Positions 33,680 to 45,360 of a DNA stretch of 64,000 nt are shown piece after piece. Numbering within the stretch: position 1 is the stretch's first letter; every line of letters begins with the position of its first letter. The translations under genes and the position numbers were made by a program. The stretch covers positions 682,001 to 746,000 of the forward strand of contig MQVO02000014.1 in the NCBI GenBank assembly GCA_001986395.2, given 5' to 3'. Source of the DNA: Irpex lacteus. Taxonomy: Eukaryota; Basidiomycota; Agaricomycetes; Polyporales; Irpicaceae. A model generated the notes under the pieces. The model did not search any database. It saw only the letters and a list, made by a program, of their open reading frames with translations, and was not told where the DNA came from.

Positions 33680-34796
33680 CCGATTGTGTGAAGTGACCCT
33701 CAGCGATGGTTTTTCGGCCCTGACACCGCTGTGAGCTGAATCGCTCGCGTCTAAGGCCGCGCCCTCGAGCGCTGGCCGTATGACGACGAATTGCTTCATG
33801 ACGCGTTCAGGTCACCATCTTTCGACTTTCCCGATATCCTCATATCCTGCTGGCCCTGGGATCACTCGCATTCATTCTCATCCTCGTCACCATCATCATC
33901 ACTTTGCCCAGCCGCCCTCGACGTCCCCTCATCCATCTGTATACATATGCATAACTCCCACATATCATTTCCCCTTCTGTCTCTTTGGTTTCTGGGGACG
34001 ATGACGATTCTCTTCTTTTCGGTTTCACTCCTACTCGCGGACATGCAGGCCTCCAAAATCTCTATCCACATCATCGCTCGCCGCCATCTGGGTGGAGAGT
34101 TCGTCGCCACGACGCGCGCATACCATATACCCCACCTATAATCCTACGATTCACCCAGAGCTTGCGCTCTTAATCATCTTCCATTCCACATTCCCCTTGC
34201 ATTCATATCCCCTGTATCCTTTACCCCAAACGACTCCTGGCATTCGCTGCCTTCATAGACACGGAAAGGAAGCTGAATGCCGGCCTGTCCTCTCATGCAT
34301 ATATGTTTCTCTTGCTGTTTTCGGCTGTCATTTACGCTTTCTCGAATCTCCCTTTGACCACTTTTTGGGCTCGGAAGGACACACTGTTTTGTGCTTTCGC
34401 TTGTAGTTAGTAGTTGTAGGCCTCTTTCGTAGTTGTAATGATCCTCTTTTGATTACGATCTTTCGACGTTCTGCGACGATAATTGGATGTTTGTAGTTTT
34501 ACCTGTATAGACTGTATCAAAAATAATGGAGACCTTCTCGCGATGCATTTCGTGTATACATGCATTCAGCAGCGATCTGGTCGGACGCGTGTGCATTGTG
34601 ACCTATGGATGGAACGAGTTTTCATTGGATATGAGAAGAAGTATTGTTGTGAGATGTGATACAGCAATCCGTAAATCCAATAACCTTGAATCCCGCTAGA
34701 CTAAAACCATACGGATTGCGCTGAATTCCAATCCTCTTCCTATCCTCTCAAGCACATCGAAGCTCCTAACTAACCCCAATCCAAGTCTTCAAATGA
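33680..34796. other. Long convergent interval, pyrimidine-rich
   Basis: 1117 bp between two convergent stops. The TF-proximal part (33780-34420) is C/T-rich, and an AATAA-like signal lies near 34521 (AAAAATAATGG). A long 3' UTR of the TF gene is the simplest reading. No conserved protein was recognised. Confidence 0.4.
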
Positions 34797-36680
34797 TTAT
34801 TCCGCCGTCCTCGAACTCGCCGTCCAATACAGCGCATCAAAATACGCAAACGGAGCTACACAACGAACAACGTCAGTTCCCCATCTCTTCATTCCTTATT
34901 CCTCACGACACAATTTGGCACTCACTATGAGAACTCATATCAAACACTGGCAACATCGGCGGTCTCGGATGCATGCCCCGTTCGCTCTCCACTCCTTGAG
35001 GTTCCTCGTTCACAGACACGCGATACGCGGAGTCGAGGTGGATGAAGTTGGGGTCTGTGAGGAGGACGGGTGGGACGAGGGGGACTGGGTCTGATGCTGT
35101 GAGGATTCTGAACGAGCTTGTTTGACACGACTGTGCTGATGATTTGGAGTCCGGGGTCTTCGAAGGGGGAGTGGGAGTGTGTGTCGTTGGATATTCGAAG
35201 TCTGGATCGAGAGCGGAGGAGAGGGCGTCGACGAAGTCTTCGAGGGCGACGCGGGGGCTGCCGTATGTGTATAGGTCGCGGATGCGGAGGTTGTCGAGAC
35301 GAGGTGAGGACGTGGGCGAGTTAGTTGGGTTAGTTTGGAGGCGGAGGAGTTCGGCGTAGCAGAGGGTGGCGTAGGATGCGCCTAGGGAGTGACCCTGCAA
35401 GATAAGGTTGAGTGAAGTGGTCGATGATTGTATGTAGCGGTGGGAGAGTTACTTACTGTCAAGTGGACGTCTGTTGGGACATTACCGTTGGATAGTGCAA
35501 TCATTGATATGACTTTCTGTATGTGGTCTGGGCAGTAGGCAACAAATCAGCTCGTAGATTACTACCAAGGGCACAGGAGCGTTGGTATGCCATACCGAAT
35601 GGAGTTTGTCCACCCAACTTCGAGAACGGGCCAAAGAGCGTTTTGAAGACTCCCTGTGAGACATGTGTGTTCCACAGATGATCACCTGTGGACTCTACTG
35701 GGATATAGCGAAGGTCGACGAGCATCTCTTCCCAGGACTCTACGTGCGTTCCCTGAGGATTTCGCGATCATTAGGAGACGGTAGAGAGGATGGCCGGGAA
35801 GGCGATATGTACCTTGAAGACAATACCAATAAATGGCGTTTTGGGGTTTGAGGAGAAGAAGGCGCCGCAGAATGGGCCGTCTAGTGTGGGGTCTGAGTCT
35901 GGATGTTCCTGTGCAAGATCAATCTCACGATAGTCAGGTTAGCAGTATTAGTATACCTCAACAAGGTCTGAATCGAATCCTTAGTTAGAAAGTTCGATCG
36001 AATGGATATAGTTCGAAGCACATACCACAGATTGTTATGTAGTGAAGGTCTGGATGCCACATTGAAGCCTGATACCAGTCAAATATCGAGATATGCCGGT
36101 TCTTCATACTAGGTTAACCCACCAGCTTCCGGATCTCTGCATCTGAGTTCGCAAGCAGCTCTAAAGCCTCTTCATTTCGTCCATCACGAGCGGCCTGAGA
36201 TGCGAGAAACAAGGTTGGCCAATCCCTTACGAAAGATCAAATGAGGAATGTTTTCGTTAACGCATTCTCTTCATGCCAGCTTACCGCAAATATACCGCGG
36301 CGCTCTCCATGAAGGCGTATAGGCCAACGTTCCAGTTTATTTCTTGACTGGCGATCATGTGAGGATGCTGGCACGGGTAAGGCATTCAAATCAACCTACC
36401 CACTCGTGGCTCCTGTCGCGGCAATAAGTATGAGTATAGTTTACCAATATTGATTCCAGCGTTCCATGCACATGAACCTACTTGCGTCTATAGCAGCACA
36501 GATATAATCTTTGGCCTTCGTGCTCCATTTCTCCATGTATTGATAGTACGAAGGAAGCCTGGCCGGCCAGCAATTCGCCGACGGCTGTTTCGATGCAGGA
36601 AGCTTCGTCAATTGCTGTAGGTGAAGGAGGCGAATCTTCTCTTGAACTCGGGCAACATGCTCATCTGTAGAAGATGACAT
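34797..36680 (-). CDS. Class 3 (Rhizomucor-type) lipase-like hydrolase
   Basis: The start MSSSTDEHVARVQEKIRLL lacks a signal peptide. The middle reads DPTLDGPFCGAFFSS and FIGIVFKGTHVESWEEML. The nucleophile elbow is LTGHSLGASYATLCYAELL (near 35385). The probable Asp is in ILTASDPVPLVPP (near 35110) and the probable His is near FIHLDSAYRV. The last intron (GTGAGTGCC to GTTGTGTAG) joins FDMSSH-T to PFAYFDALYWTASSRTAE and TAA at 34797-34799. It is probably an intracellular acylglycerol or phospholipid lipase. A Met nine codons upstream (36707) is an alternative start. Confidence 0.8.
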
Positions 36681-37515
36681 GGTGAACAGCGCCGAACACG
36701 GTGTCAAGTGTGTAATCTATGGCACCGCAATGAGCAGCTGGTTCGTGTGTAGTAAAAATGCCTCAGACGTACCGTTGTATGCGGCGGTAACAGCCAAGTC
36801 TTAGAGGCATGGAACAAAGAATGCTTGGGGGGAGGACATACAGCATTTATATGGCGGTGGCAGCAGACACGCGACCACGGCTATTCACCTCAGATGACCT
36901 CACGCGTTGTTGGCCTTACCTCTTCCGTGCACACTGACCGATTCCGAACGCTCACCACTTTCCCTTCATCGAAAGACGTTGTTCATGAGGTATAGATCTG
37001 GGAGATTGCATTCCATAGCTCGTTAATTACATGTATACTCGGTGACCAAAAGTCAGGAACAGTGAAAAAAGTAGAAGGAATGTATGCGTTATGGTTTCAC
37101 CAAACCGTCAAAGCCACATAGTAGCAAAGTACGGCAAGTACAGGAATATAACGCCGTGCAACAACCCAGCCCGCATCGACCCCTCCAGCGAGTCAACACC
37201 CGTGAAGGCGGACGTCAGCTGTAGCGAGAGGGAGCAGACCGTGAAGACACTCGTTCTGGTGAGCACCCCCGAAAGGACGCCTCGCTCCTTCGACCTGAAA
37301 GTTGGACGTCACCAGAAGAACGAACCTCTGTGCCCGACGGGGCTAACGCTTCGGTTCGGTCGAGAGGACACCTGAAGGAAACATGACAGTAGAAGTTTTC
37401 GAATTTATAGGTGCGCGTGCGGCGGAGTTTGGCGGAGTGCGAATGGAGATTGGCGCCACTGACTTGGACGCGACCAGGCTTGAGATCAATCCTGAAGTAA
37501 CCACTACTTTACGCG
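36681..37515. other. Divergent interval between lipase and DASH Spc19
   Basis: 835 bp. It includes a GC3-rich stretch, 37091-37375, that is open on both strands: a 94-codon plus-strand frame, and a minus-strand frame with a hydrophobic end (HGVIFLYLPYFATMWL, stop at 37108). Neither matches a family I know, and no clean first exon was found for the minus frame. A small gene here is possible. Confidence 0.35.
36845..36851 (-). promoter_or_regulatory. TATA-like element of the lipase gene
   Basis: TATAAAT on the minus strand, about 165 bp upstream of the chosen ATG. Confidence 0.35.
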
Positions 37516-38313
37516 ATGGACAGGAATAACAGAATGTCGAGGCTTTCTATGTACCCGAAGGGTGCACCAAGACAGTCGGTCTTTGCAGGTTCAGGAGAAT
37601 TGTACCAGGGGGACAACGCTGCAGTATGCAGTCCGTATCTGCGAGAGTGCGTCGCGGCTATGGAGGACTGCTGCGAGGAAGTGAGTGTCAAACCTGTCAT
37701 TGTTGACTCTGACCCGTCTTATTGATGATGGAGTGGTAGGCCCATGAAGCGCAAGAGATTCTGCGTCAGGGAACGCATGATCTGCCGCGTATATCCAAAA
37801 TCCTCGATAGCGAACGGGTACGTACCTACCAATCACTTGCCCGATTCATTCATTATGCTGATGCAACCGTAGGTTTTCCTGCTCACAGGAGAGAGCACAG
37901 TGCGAAAATACAAAGCCGACCTGACAGACTATCTCGAGCCTCAGCTCAATGAGCTGTTCACACGTGCAGAGAAAGGGCTCAAGACACTACAGAAGCAGGA
38001 GAGCATGCTGCAAACCAAGGTCGATATATTTCCTCCTGCTAATTCTACAGAAATCTCACATGGCTGGCATGTAGGTCGAGAACTCACAGCAAACAAAGTC
38101 TACTGCCCGGTCTACGATCAACACCGCTGGGATGAAGAAGCTCGATGTACGACGCATACAGATGCTCGTGCGACAGCGCGAACACCTCGAAGAGGAGTTG
38201 AATGCCCTTCAGGCCAGCATCGATACATTGGTACGTATTTTATCCGGCAATTATCCCTCTTCAGCCATCTAATGTGAAGATGACAGCAATTCGAAGCAAT
38301 GTCCAAGAAATGA
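37516..38313 (+). CDS. SPC19: DASH/Dam1 complex subunit Spc19
   Basis: Spliced protein: MDRNNRMSRLSMYPKGAPRQ, SPYLRECVAAMEDCCEE, AHEAQEILRQGTHDLPRISK, ILDSER-VFLLTGESTVRKYK, ADLTDYLEPQLNELFTRAEK, GLKTLQKQESMLQTK. After an intron of about 70 nt it continues QTKSTARSTINTAGMKKLDV and RRIQMLVRQREHLEEELNAL. The last exon ends LQFEAMSKK, TGA at 38311-38313. The S-L-R/C-V-x-A-x-E-D-C, D-L-P-R-x-x-x-x-L and AEKGL-x-L-x-x-x-E patterns identify Spc19. It is a coiled-coil protein of the outer-kinetochore ring that couples chromosomes to microtubules. It is about 165 residues long, normal for the family. It converges with the molybdenum cofactor gene with a 60-bp gap. Confidence 0.87.
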
Positions 38314-38373
38314 CCATTTACAGCAAGCTATCGTACATTACATTTACATTTCCTTCGCCCTTCCACCCCGCCA

Positions 38374-40778
38374 TTAATATTTGGCATGCAGCTCACCGAT
38401 GACGATAGCGTCGGCGTACTCCCCCGCTTCAAGCACTTTTGGACCACCCTCAGTCAGGACTGGCAGTGCTACCAGCCCATTAGCACCCGCAAGACTAGCA
38501 ACACGACTCGACCGCTGGCCACCGGTGCTATACGCCTTCAACCCGTCTTGTTCAGCTCTAATCATCACCCTGTGGAACTCTACTCTCGGATCGAGAGTCA
38601 TAGGATGTTGAATCTATCGCCCAATCACAAAGTTAGCTGCAACGCTCAGTATAAACGGACTTGTATGCGCACCTTTACTCGCACTCTAGGCAGCTGGCAT
38701 CTCCCAACCGGCCATCCACCCAACCTCCTCAACGCTGGGATCACAAACACATGAAAAGTCACCAACGCACTCGCAGGATTCCCCGGCAACGCAAACATAG
38801 GCGTCTCCCCTCCCACCTTCTCACTCGGCACCGTCGCAAACGTCGTCGGCTTCCCCGGCTTCATCTTCACCCTCCCAAAATGTATCGTCCCGTTCAGATG
38901 TCTCTCAATGACAGGCTTCAACAGGTCCGACGCGCCCATGCTCGTGCCGCCTGTGGTGAGCACGACGTCCGCCTCTGCGATACCCCTCCGCAAGGCCTTG
39001 ATGTGGCTGTCGAGATCGTCTGGGACGATACCGAGGTCTAGGACGGTGTACCCAAGCCCCTCCAATGCCGCCCTCAAACTCGGACGATTCGTATCCCAAA
39101 TCCCACCCCAGCCATCCCCCTCGATCTTGTTGTCCGGTGCTTGCAGGTCCAAGAGCTCGTTGCCCGTGCTCAAAATCGCGACGACGGGTTTCTTGTACAC
39201 CTGCACGGACGTCCGCCCGACGAATGCGAGCGTGCCGATCTCGCCGCCGTGCGCGTGGATGACGGTGCCCTTCTCGAGGACGAGGTCGCCCTGTTTGGCG
39301 TCGGAGCCAGGCTTGCGGACGTTCTCGCCTGGGTCGAGTTGCGCGAGGGATTCGATTTCGTTCTCCTCTTCCTGGGTATTGTTAATAGAAGGGTTGGGAG
39401 GGGTCGTGCTGTGGAGGCGAGAGTCTTCGACCATGAGGACGGCGTCGGTGCCTGGGGGGAGGGGCGCGCCTGTGTTGATGCGGTAGACGTGGCCTAAAGG
39501 GACGGATTGGCCGACGGGGAGGGTTTGCGGGGTGAGGACTTTGTAGATGCCTGGAGGATCGGAAGCTGGCAGGGTGTCAGGAGAGGCTATTCGCGGAAAG
39601 AGAGATATTCTTACATCTGACGGCGTACCCGTCTACGTTCGTCGTCGCAGTGCGCGGGGCATCGTGCGGGGCAAAGACGTCTTCGGCGAGTATGTGGCCG
39701 CGAAGAGCTGCTGTTACCTAAGATCAGAGTTAGGGAGCGTCGGAACGGCGTGTATACGATCACTTACAGATAGCTCTTCTGCGGGTAATGGATGAATCTC
39801 AGTCAAGACTTTTCCAAGTGCATATTCGAGGGAGTGCAATGGGTACGGGGATACACGATGGCGAGCTGAGACTATTCACAGATGCCTTAGCAACCCGTGA
39901 TGACTCTCAGCATTCATGGTACGTACCAGGAGCAGAGGGATCGTGCGACAACGCCGTTCTCGGTTGGGGAGAGTTGTGAGATGTCTCTCCAGGGTGTTGG
40001 TGGTGTCGATGGTGATGATGGTGGTGGTGCTCATGCAGATGCGTGCCCGTGGACGATGCAGGTGATACAGAGGTTTCTGACTCTGAGGATAGAGAGGATG
40101 GAAGTCCCCCGGCGAGCGCAGCGTGCACTTGTTTGCCTGTACCTCCTCTGATCAGGTCGATGGCATGGGTTGCCACTCCTCCGCTGAGCAATGCGATAGT
40201 GTTCTCTTTAACGGCTTTGACGCTACCGGGGAGTGTTACGACCAGTGTGTTCTTGATCGTTCCTGCGACTGGACGCGAAAGAGCAGCGAAAGGGGTCTTC
40301 TGTAGGGAAGTCGCGAGCAGCAGATGGACGATGCCCGGGGCTTCGCGCTCGATGAGGGGAGATATCGCCTGTGTGCGTGCTCTTCGTCGACGATCTCACT
40401 TCACATCTATGATCAGAGCAAGACGTACCTCTGGTGTGCGGTCTCTCACACCAAACCCAGTGCCTCCGGTGGTCACGATCAAGTCAGTTTGACCCTGGTC
40501 GGACCATGCCTGCACGATGGCCCGTATGCGAGCCTCGTCGTCCGGAACAATGGCGGTGTGTGTGCACTCGTGACCGTGCTCGGCGAAGATCTGCTGGATG
40601 GCGGGGCCAGACTTGTCTGCAGAGGCATCTTGGGCAGCGGTGTCGCTTACTGTGATGTTAATTGAATGAATGATTGAATGGAAATAATGGAGATCAGCCG
40701 TGATGTGCTTGCATGTCTGGAATGTGTGGGGAGACGCACGGGCGTACCTGTGAGAATGGCTACACGGATCTTCGACAT
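38374..40778 (-). CDS. Gephyrin/CnxE-like molybdenum cofactor biosynthesis fusion protein (MogA-MoeA)
   Basis: The N-terminal G (MogA) domain begins MSKIRVAILT-VSDTAAQDAS. It contains DLIVTTGGTGFGVRDRTPE and LVVTLPGSVKAVKENTIALL. The linker is very His-rich (HLHEHHHHHHHRHHQHPG, near 40020). The C-terminal E (MoeA) domain has GYAVRSSDPPG, YRINTGAPLPPGTDAVLMVE, ENVRKPGSDAKQGD, VAILSTGNELL, DVVLTTGGTSMGASDLL, MKPGKPTTFA and FALPGNPASALVTF, then subdomain IV ending VLEAGEYADAIVIGELHAKY. The enzyme adenylates molybdopterin and inserts molybdate, serving nitrate reductase and similar enzymes. The domain order is that of gephyrin, the reverse of plant Cnx1. The first intron follows ILT. Confidence 0.92.
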
Positions 40779-41555
40779 CGTGCGATTAGGATATTAGAAT
40801 GGGAGGCGGTGAAGTGTGCGAGTGAAGGAGGGGGACGGTGTGAGGCGCGGGGGAAGAGAGGAACTCGTGATTAGGCGTGCTGCCAACCCCAGCAGATGGA
40901 TAACCTAAAAATCTAAAAGGCTATTCAAGTTCGGCTCGGTACAACCTGGAAGGTGCCAATTAATGAGGCGATTTTCACGTAAATGGACAGACGATTTGCG
41001 GGCTTCTTGGTCGTGCGACCACTCTGCATGGTGATACCCCTGGAGGTACCGGTCGACTCGCATCGCCAAGAGATGGTGAAATGAACGAGATAATTTTGTT
41101 TAGAGTACCGTTAGAGTTATCCCTGGCGATGCCGAGATGACGCGTGAGCTGCTCGAACGTGCTATGGCTAGTAACAAGTAGAGATGAGCACGTTCCATGG
41201 CCTCAACGAGATAAGACCACTGGGAGGTTATAATTGCCCGATTAGCCGACGGGGAGATCGGGCAAAGTTGTCGGGATCTGAGTTGTCCCTTGCGAGTCCC
41301 TCGAATTTATTTTTACGCAACGACCCCCGGGGTATTTACCAACGGGTATTTGCCAACGTAAGCATCTGCTCCTGGTGGCCGCACGCTTCTCCAACTGTCG
41401 CCCTCATCAGCCCTTTCATGCGTCCCATCCCGGCACTTATAAGACCCCTTCTGCGCCCCCTCCCATCTTCTCCTCTCACCCGCCACCTCCCCCTCCTCGT
41501 ACGCCCACATAGGCACCTACACCTCCTCTCCTACTTCTCACTCTTTAGGTACACA
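40779..41555. other. Bidirectional promoter interval, MoCo enzyme / GDPD
   Basis: 777 bp. The right part is C/T-rich with a TATA box at 41438. No other feature was recognised. Confidence 0.4.
41438..41443 (+). promoter_or_regulatory. TATA box of the GDPD gene
   Basis: TTATAAG context, about 115 bp upstream of the ATG at 41556, followed by a CT-rich leader. Confidence 0.5.
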
Positions 41556-42794
41556 ATGTCGCCAGCATCAAGAAAGCTCCCAGAGTGCTGGGGTCACCGA
41601 GGGGTCAGTGCCACCGCTTATTGTTGCCACGTCGATCAACCCCCATACTGACTCACTCTCTTGCACAACAGGCATCAGCAGCGTTCCCCGAGAACACGCT
41701 CGCCAGCTTCGAGGCCGCCATGCGAGACGGCGCAGATGGCATCGAGAGCGGTATTTGAACCGCCAGTTCTACCGTGTCGCAATCCGTAACCGTAATCATG
41801 AGCAGACGTCCATGTTTCATTAGACGGCGTCGTCGTCATGTTCCACGATCCTTGTAGGTCTCTATGCTTTCAAGTTCTCAAAGGGCAATATGTGACACAG
41901 TGGTGTTTGTACAGCGTTGCACAGAACCACGAACGGGACCGGGTTCATCAAAGAACGCAACTGGTATGGTGAGGATGGCATGGAACACCTGCGCACCATC
42001 AAGGAGCCAAAGCAGTCCATCCCCACCTTTGCCGAAACCGTCACTCTCCTCATGAAGGTACGCTCCATCCCTCCTCTACCTACCCCCCCCCCCCCCAACC
42101 TACCTTGCTCCCTCCCCTTCAGCCCGAGAACGAACACATCATGTTCAACATCGACGTCAAACCGAACAACGACCCCGCCCGTCTCTTCACCCTCATGCAC
42201 ACCATCCTCTCCGCCCAACCGGACTGGGAGACGAAGCTCGCGCCGCGCATCATCCTCGGGCTCTGGCACCCCACCTTCCTCCCCCACGCGAAGACGATCC
42301 TGCCGTATTGCCGGCGCTCGTATATTGGGGGAGACACGAGCGTCGCGAGGACGTATTTCTGGGACAACGTGGATGTGTTCTCGATGTGGTTCGCGTCGTT
42401 GGCGACCGCTGATGGCGAAGCGTGCGTACTCCTCTCCTTCTGACATCTCCATAAGCTCATAATCAAATAACACTGTTCCTTCTACGGTTTACATAGATTC
42501 CGCAAAGAATGCCAAGCAGCGAACAAAAAAGTCATGGTCTGGACAGTCAACGACCCCGAATGCATGATGGAAGCCGTCCGGTGGGGCGTGGACGCCATCC
42601 TCACCGACGTCACCAAAACCTGGCTCGACCTCCGCGGGGCATTGCAAGTCGACTACGACAAGATCGCGGCGCAGCACTCGAGGTGGTTCTTGTGGACGGA
42701 CTACAAGTATTATTCGGCGGTGCAGTATGTGAGATGTAGACTCGGACAGGCGTTTTTGGAGAGTATTGCGGGGCCATTTCAGAGGGTTCAGTGA
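41556..42794 (+). CDS. Glycerophosphodiester phosphodiesterase
   Basis: Spliced protein: MSPASRKLPECWGHRG-ASAAFPENTLASFEAAMRDGADGIES-DVHVS-LDGVVVMFHDPS-LHRTTNGTG. HRG, the following PENT and the E-x-D-V pair are the catalytic and metal-binding signature of the GDPD TIM barrel. Further motifs are HIMFNIDVKPNN (second metal site), IILGLWHPTFLP, KVMVWTVNDPECM and WGVDAILTDVTKTWLDL. It ends FLESIAGPFQRVQ. It hydrolyses glycerophosphodiesters to glycerol-3-phosphate and an alcohol. No signal peptide or SPX domain is present, so it is the short cytosolic type. One intron holds a run of 14 C. Confidence 0.9.
42083..42096 (+). repeat. Homopolymer run of 14 C in a GDPD intron
   Basis: Fourteen consecutive C between the GTACGC donor near 42058 and the CCCTTCAG acceptor near 42121. 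The length is likely to vary between strains or reads. Confidence 0.9.
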
Positions 42795-43204
42795 GGTGGG
42801 GGTTGGTGGGTGAGTCGGGGAATGGAAGGGGATAGAGGAAAGGGGTAGAGGGGGAGTGGGAGAGTGGGAGACTTCAGTGGAAGGCTGGGAATCATACCCT
42901 TGAGACTTTATAGACTGCGAAGTACACGGATAATAGTGGCTTCGCTCATTCTCGTTTCCTCGCTCTTGTCTCACTGCTGTTACGCCGGTACCTAATGACT
43001 GTACTGTGACTGTTGTGCTGTGTTGTGCTGTTCTTGTGTTCTTGGTGACTGGTATCTCGGTGTGTTACTTAGAAGTGGTGTAGTCCCAGGTCAATAATGG
43101 TTGTCTGTTTGGTGAATTCGCGTTAGTCGGTAGACCGTTGGGCTTTGAGGAAGCATGTGTATTGCGTAGGGCCGATACAATACATAGTGCTGTCACTGTC
43201 AATG
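42795..43204. other. Convergent 3' interval
   Basis: 410 bp between the GDPD and M20 stops, G-rich near 42795-42870. No gene was seen. Confidence 0.4.
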
Positions 43205-45285
43205 TCATGACCGCGTCCTCAACATCGTCCGACTCTTCCTATCCTTCTCAAACGCCTCCCGAACCTACATAAAACACAATCCCTCTCAGCACTGACGTCC
43301 ACATCACAAGCATACCACCAGAAGAAGAAGCACGCACCTCTCGATAAAACCCCTCATCAGACAACACACGCACGCCCACCGCCGCCAACACCTTGCAGGT
43401 ATTCATCGTTAGCGCGTGCGCCTCGATCGTCTTCGTGGCGTCGGTGAAGCCTGCTGTGTGGTTCGTTTCGCCTGGTTTTGTGGGGATTGCTGTGGGGAAA
43501 GAATTCGATGGTCAGTGTTACCGTTGGTTTTAACATTACTAGTAGCAGGGGACTTTAAAGATGGAAGAGGGGCTCACCGTACATGGGGTGTATGGAGGGT
43601 ATCTCTGTTGTTGCGGGGGTAGGGTTAGGCAGGATGTTGATGAGTGAGAGATAATGCGTACCGAAGCTGACGTTTCCCTGTGAACGTACAAGTGGCAAAC
43701 ATTGTAGTACGATAGAAGTAAGAACGTACGAAGTCGGTTGAAGCACCCGAAGGCGTAGGTACCCATAGCGTGTCGCCGAACTTGAAATGGTGCGAGTATA
43801 GTGAGTCGAAGGCTTTAGCTGTAGTATTATGCCCAATTTTAATGAGTATTGGGAAGCAGTGTGCATATAGGGGGTAGGGTGAGATAGCGTACCTAGAGTA
43901 ACGTTGTTCCGTAGCTCTTTGTACGCTGGGTTTGGCACTGTGAACTCTGCGCGGCAGCCAGTCGCGATAGCAGCTGCCTCGAGACAGCCTCGGATTCGTT
44001 CGGTAGCGGATTCGACGTCCGCGGCTGTCGGTGCGCGGATAAGCCACCTACGAAGGTCATTCTATCAGCCTTAGCGACTCTGGGATCGTTGTGAAATGTA
44101 TACATACTCCATCTTTGCATAGTCTGGGATGACTGCAATGTAACACAAATCAGTCAATTAGACCCCGCAACGGAGGAGTGAAGGGACACATACCATTCAC
44201 AACCCACCCGTTCCCCTTAATAATACCGTGTACACGATGATCGGGTTTGAGTTGTTGTCTTAGCAAACCGACATTGGTATATGCCAGTACTGCTGCGTCC
44301 AGGGCGTTCTTGCCTTCCCATGGGGCGTTACCTGCGTGAGCTCTACAATATATGGTGGTGCAATTAGAAGGAATTCAACGGGGCGAAGTAGACTTACGGC
44401 TTTCCGTGGTATTTGACGTCGAGGGATTGTCGGGCGAGCGATGAGATGATTAGGGCTGAGGAGGGAGGCCCGGAGATGGGGTGAGTCCTGTTAGCGTGTA
44501 CGGTCAAGTGAGCAAGGGTGTAGAGGCCAGTTTATGCGCATGCGTACATTATACAGACATCTATCCCTTCGTACGCGCCATTCTCGAGAAGGAGAGCTTT
44601 GCCTCCTCCCTCCTCTTCCGCTAAATACGTCGAAATAGACAAGTCAGTCGCGCGAAACAATGTAAATAGATAAGCAGTGTAGTTCAAGCATACATACCTG
44701 GAGTGCCAAGCAATACGACAGTCCCATCGATGTTAAACTTATCCATAACAGCTTTGATAGCAAGTGCCATTGCGATCCCAGAGACGGCGATAAGATTGTG
44801 TCCGCACGCATGTCCGATATTCGGGAGTGCGTCCATTTCGGAGTTTATACCCAGGGTGAGACCGCCTGTGCCATGGGTGTACGTCGCACGCCAGGCGGTT
44901 TCCAGTTTGTAGTGTCTTATTACTGTGAAGCCGTGTTTTTCGATGTAGTCTGTGAGGACGTTGTGTGCATGTCTGGTGGGAGAACGAGTGGTTTGGTTAG
45001 TGAATGATGTTAAGAGCTATGCTGCAAGCAGAACAGTACTTCTCTTCGAAACCCAGTTCGGGGTTGGCTACATAAATCCGTTGACGTGAGTAGCTGCGGC
45101 CAACGGAGTATTCTTGCTTTACCGTGAAGATCCAAGGATAATTTGCGTAGGTCGGGGCTAAGTTCGTCAATTCTGACCCTTATGGTCTCCAATACGTCCG
45201 GAGAAGGCTGACTTAGACCTTCTGCATTCGCATGCACCTGTGCAGTTAACAGATCTGCTGTGTGGTTAGCAGGATCTTGACACAT
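43205..45285 (-). CDS. M20-family metallo-amidohydrolase (PM20D2/ACY1L2-like)
   Basis: Motifs in order: PSPDVLETIRVRIDELSPDL, ANPELGFEEK, GGLTLGINSEMDALP-NIGHACGHNLIAVSGIAMAL, GTVVLLGTPAEEEGGGKALL, ARQSLDVKYHGKPAHAGNAP, WEGKNALDAAVLAYTNV, VIPDYAKMEWLIRAPT, NVSFGTHYLSLINILP. It ends VREAFEKDRKSRTMLRTRS. The H of GHACGHN, the D of EMDALP and the EEE-GGG segment are the di-metal site. The closest known type cleaves beta-alanyl or gamma-type dipeptides and N-acyl amides. The start at 45285 (MCQDPANHTADLL) fits a TATA box 70 bp upstream. An alternative is ATG 45332 (MTTSPVLDSV) with a short intron joining it to VHANAEG. Confidence 0.85.
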
Positions 45286-45353
45286 AGCTGGCACGGGTAC
45301 ACAACAGAGTCGAGAACTGGGGAGGTTGTCATGTAAATCTCCGTTAAGCGTGC

Positions 45354-45360
45354 CTTTATA
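45354..45360 (-). promoter_or_regulatory. TATA box of the M20 gene
   Basis: TATAAAG on the minus strand, about 70 bp upstream of the ATG at 45285. Confidence 0.4.
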
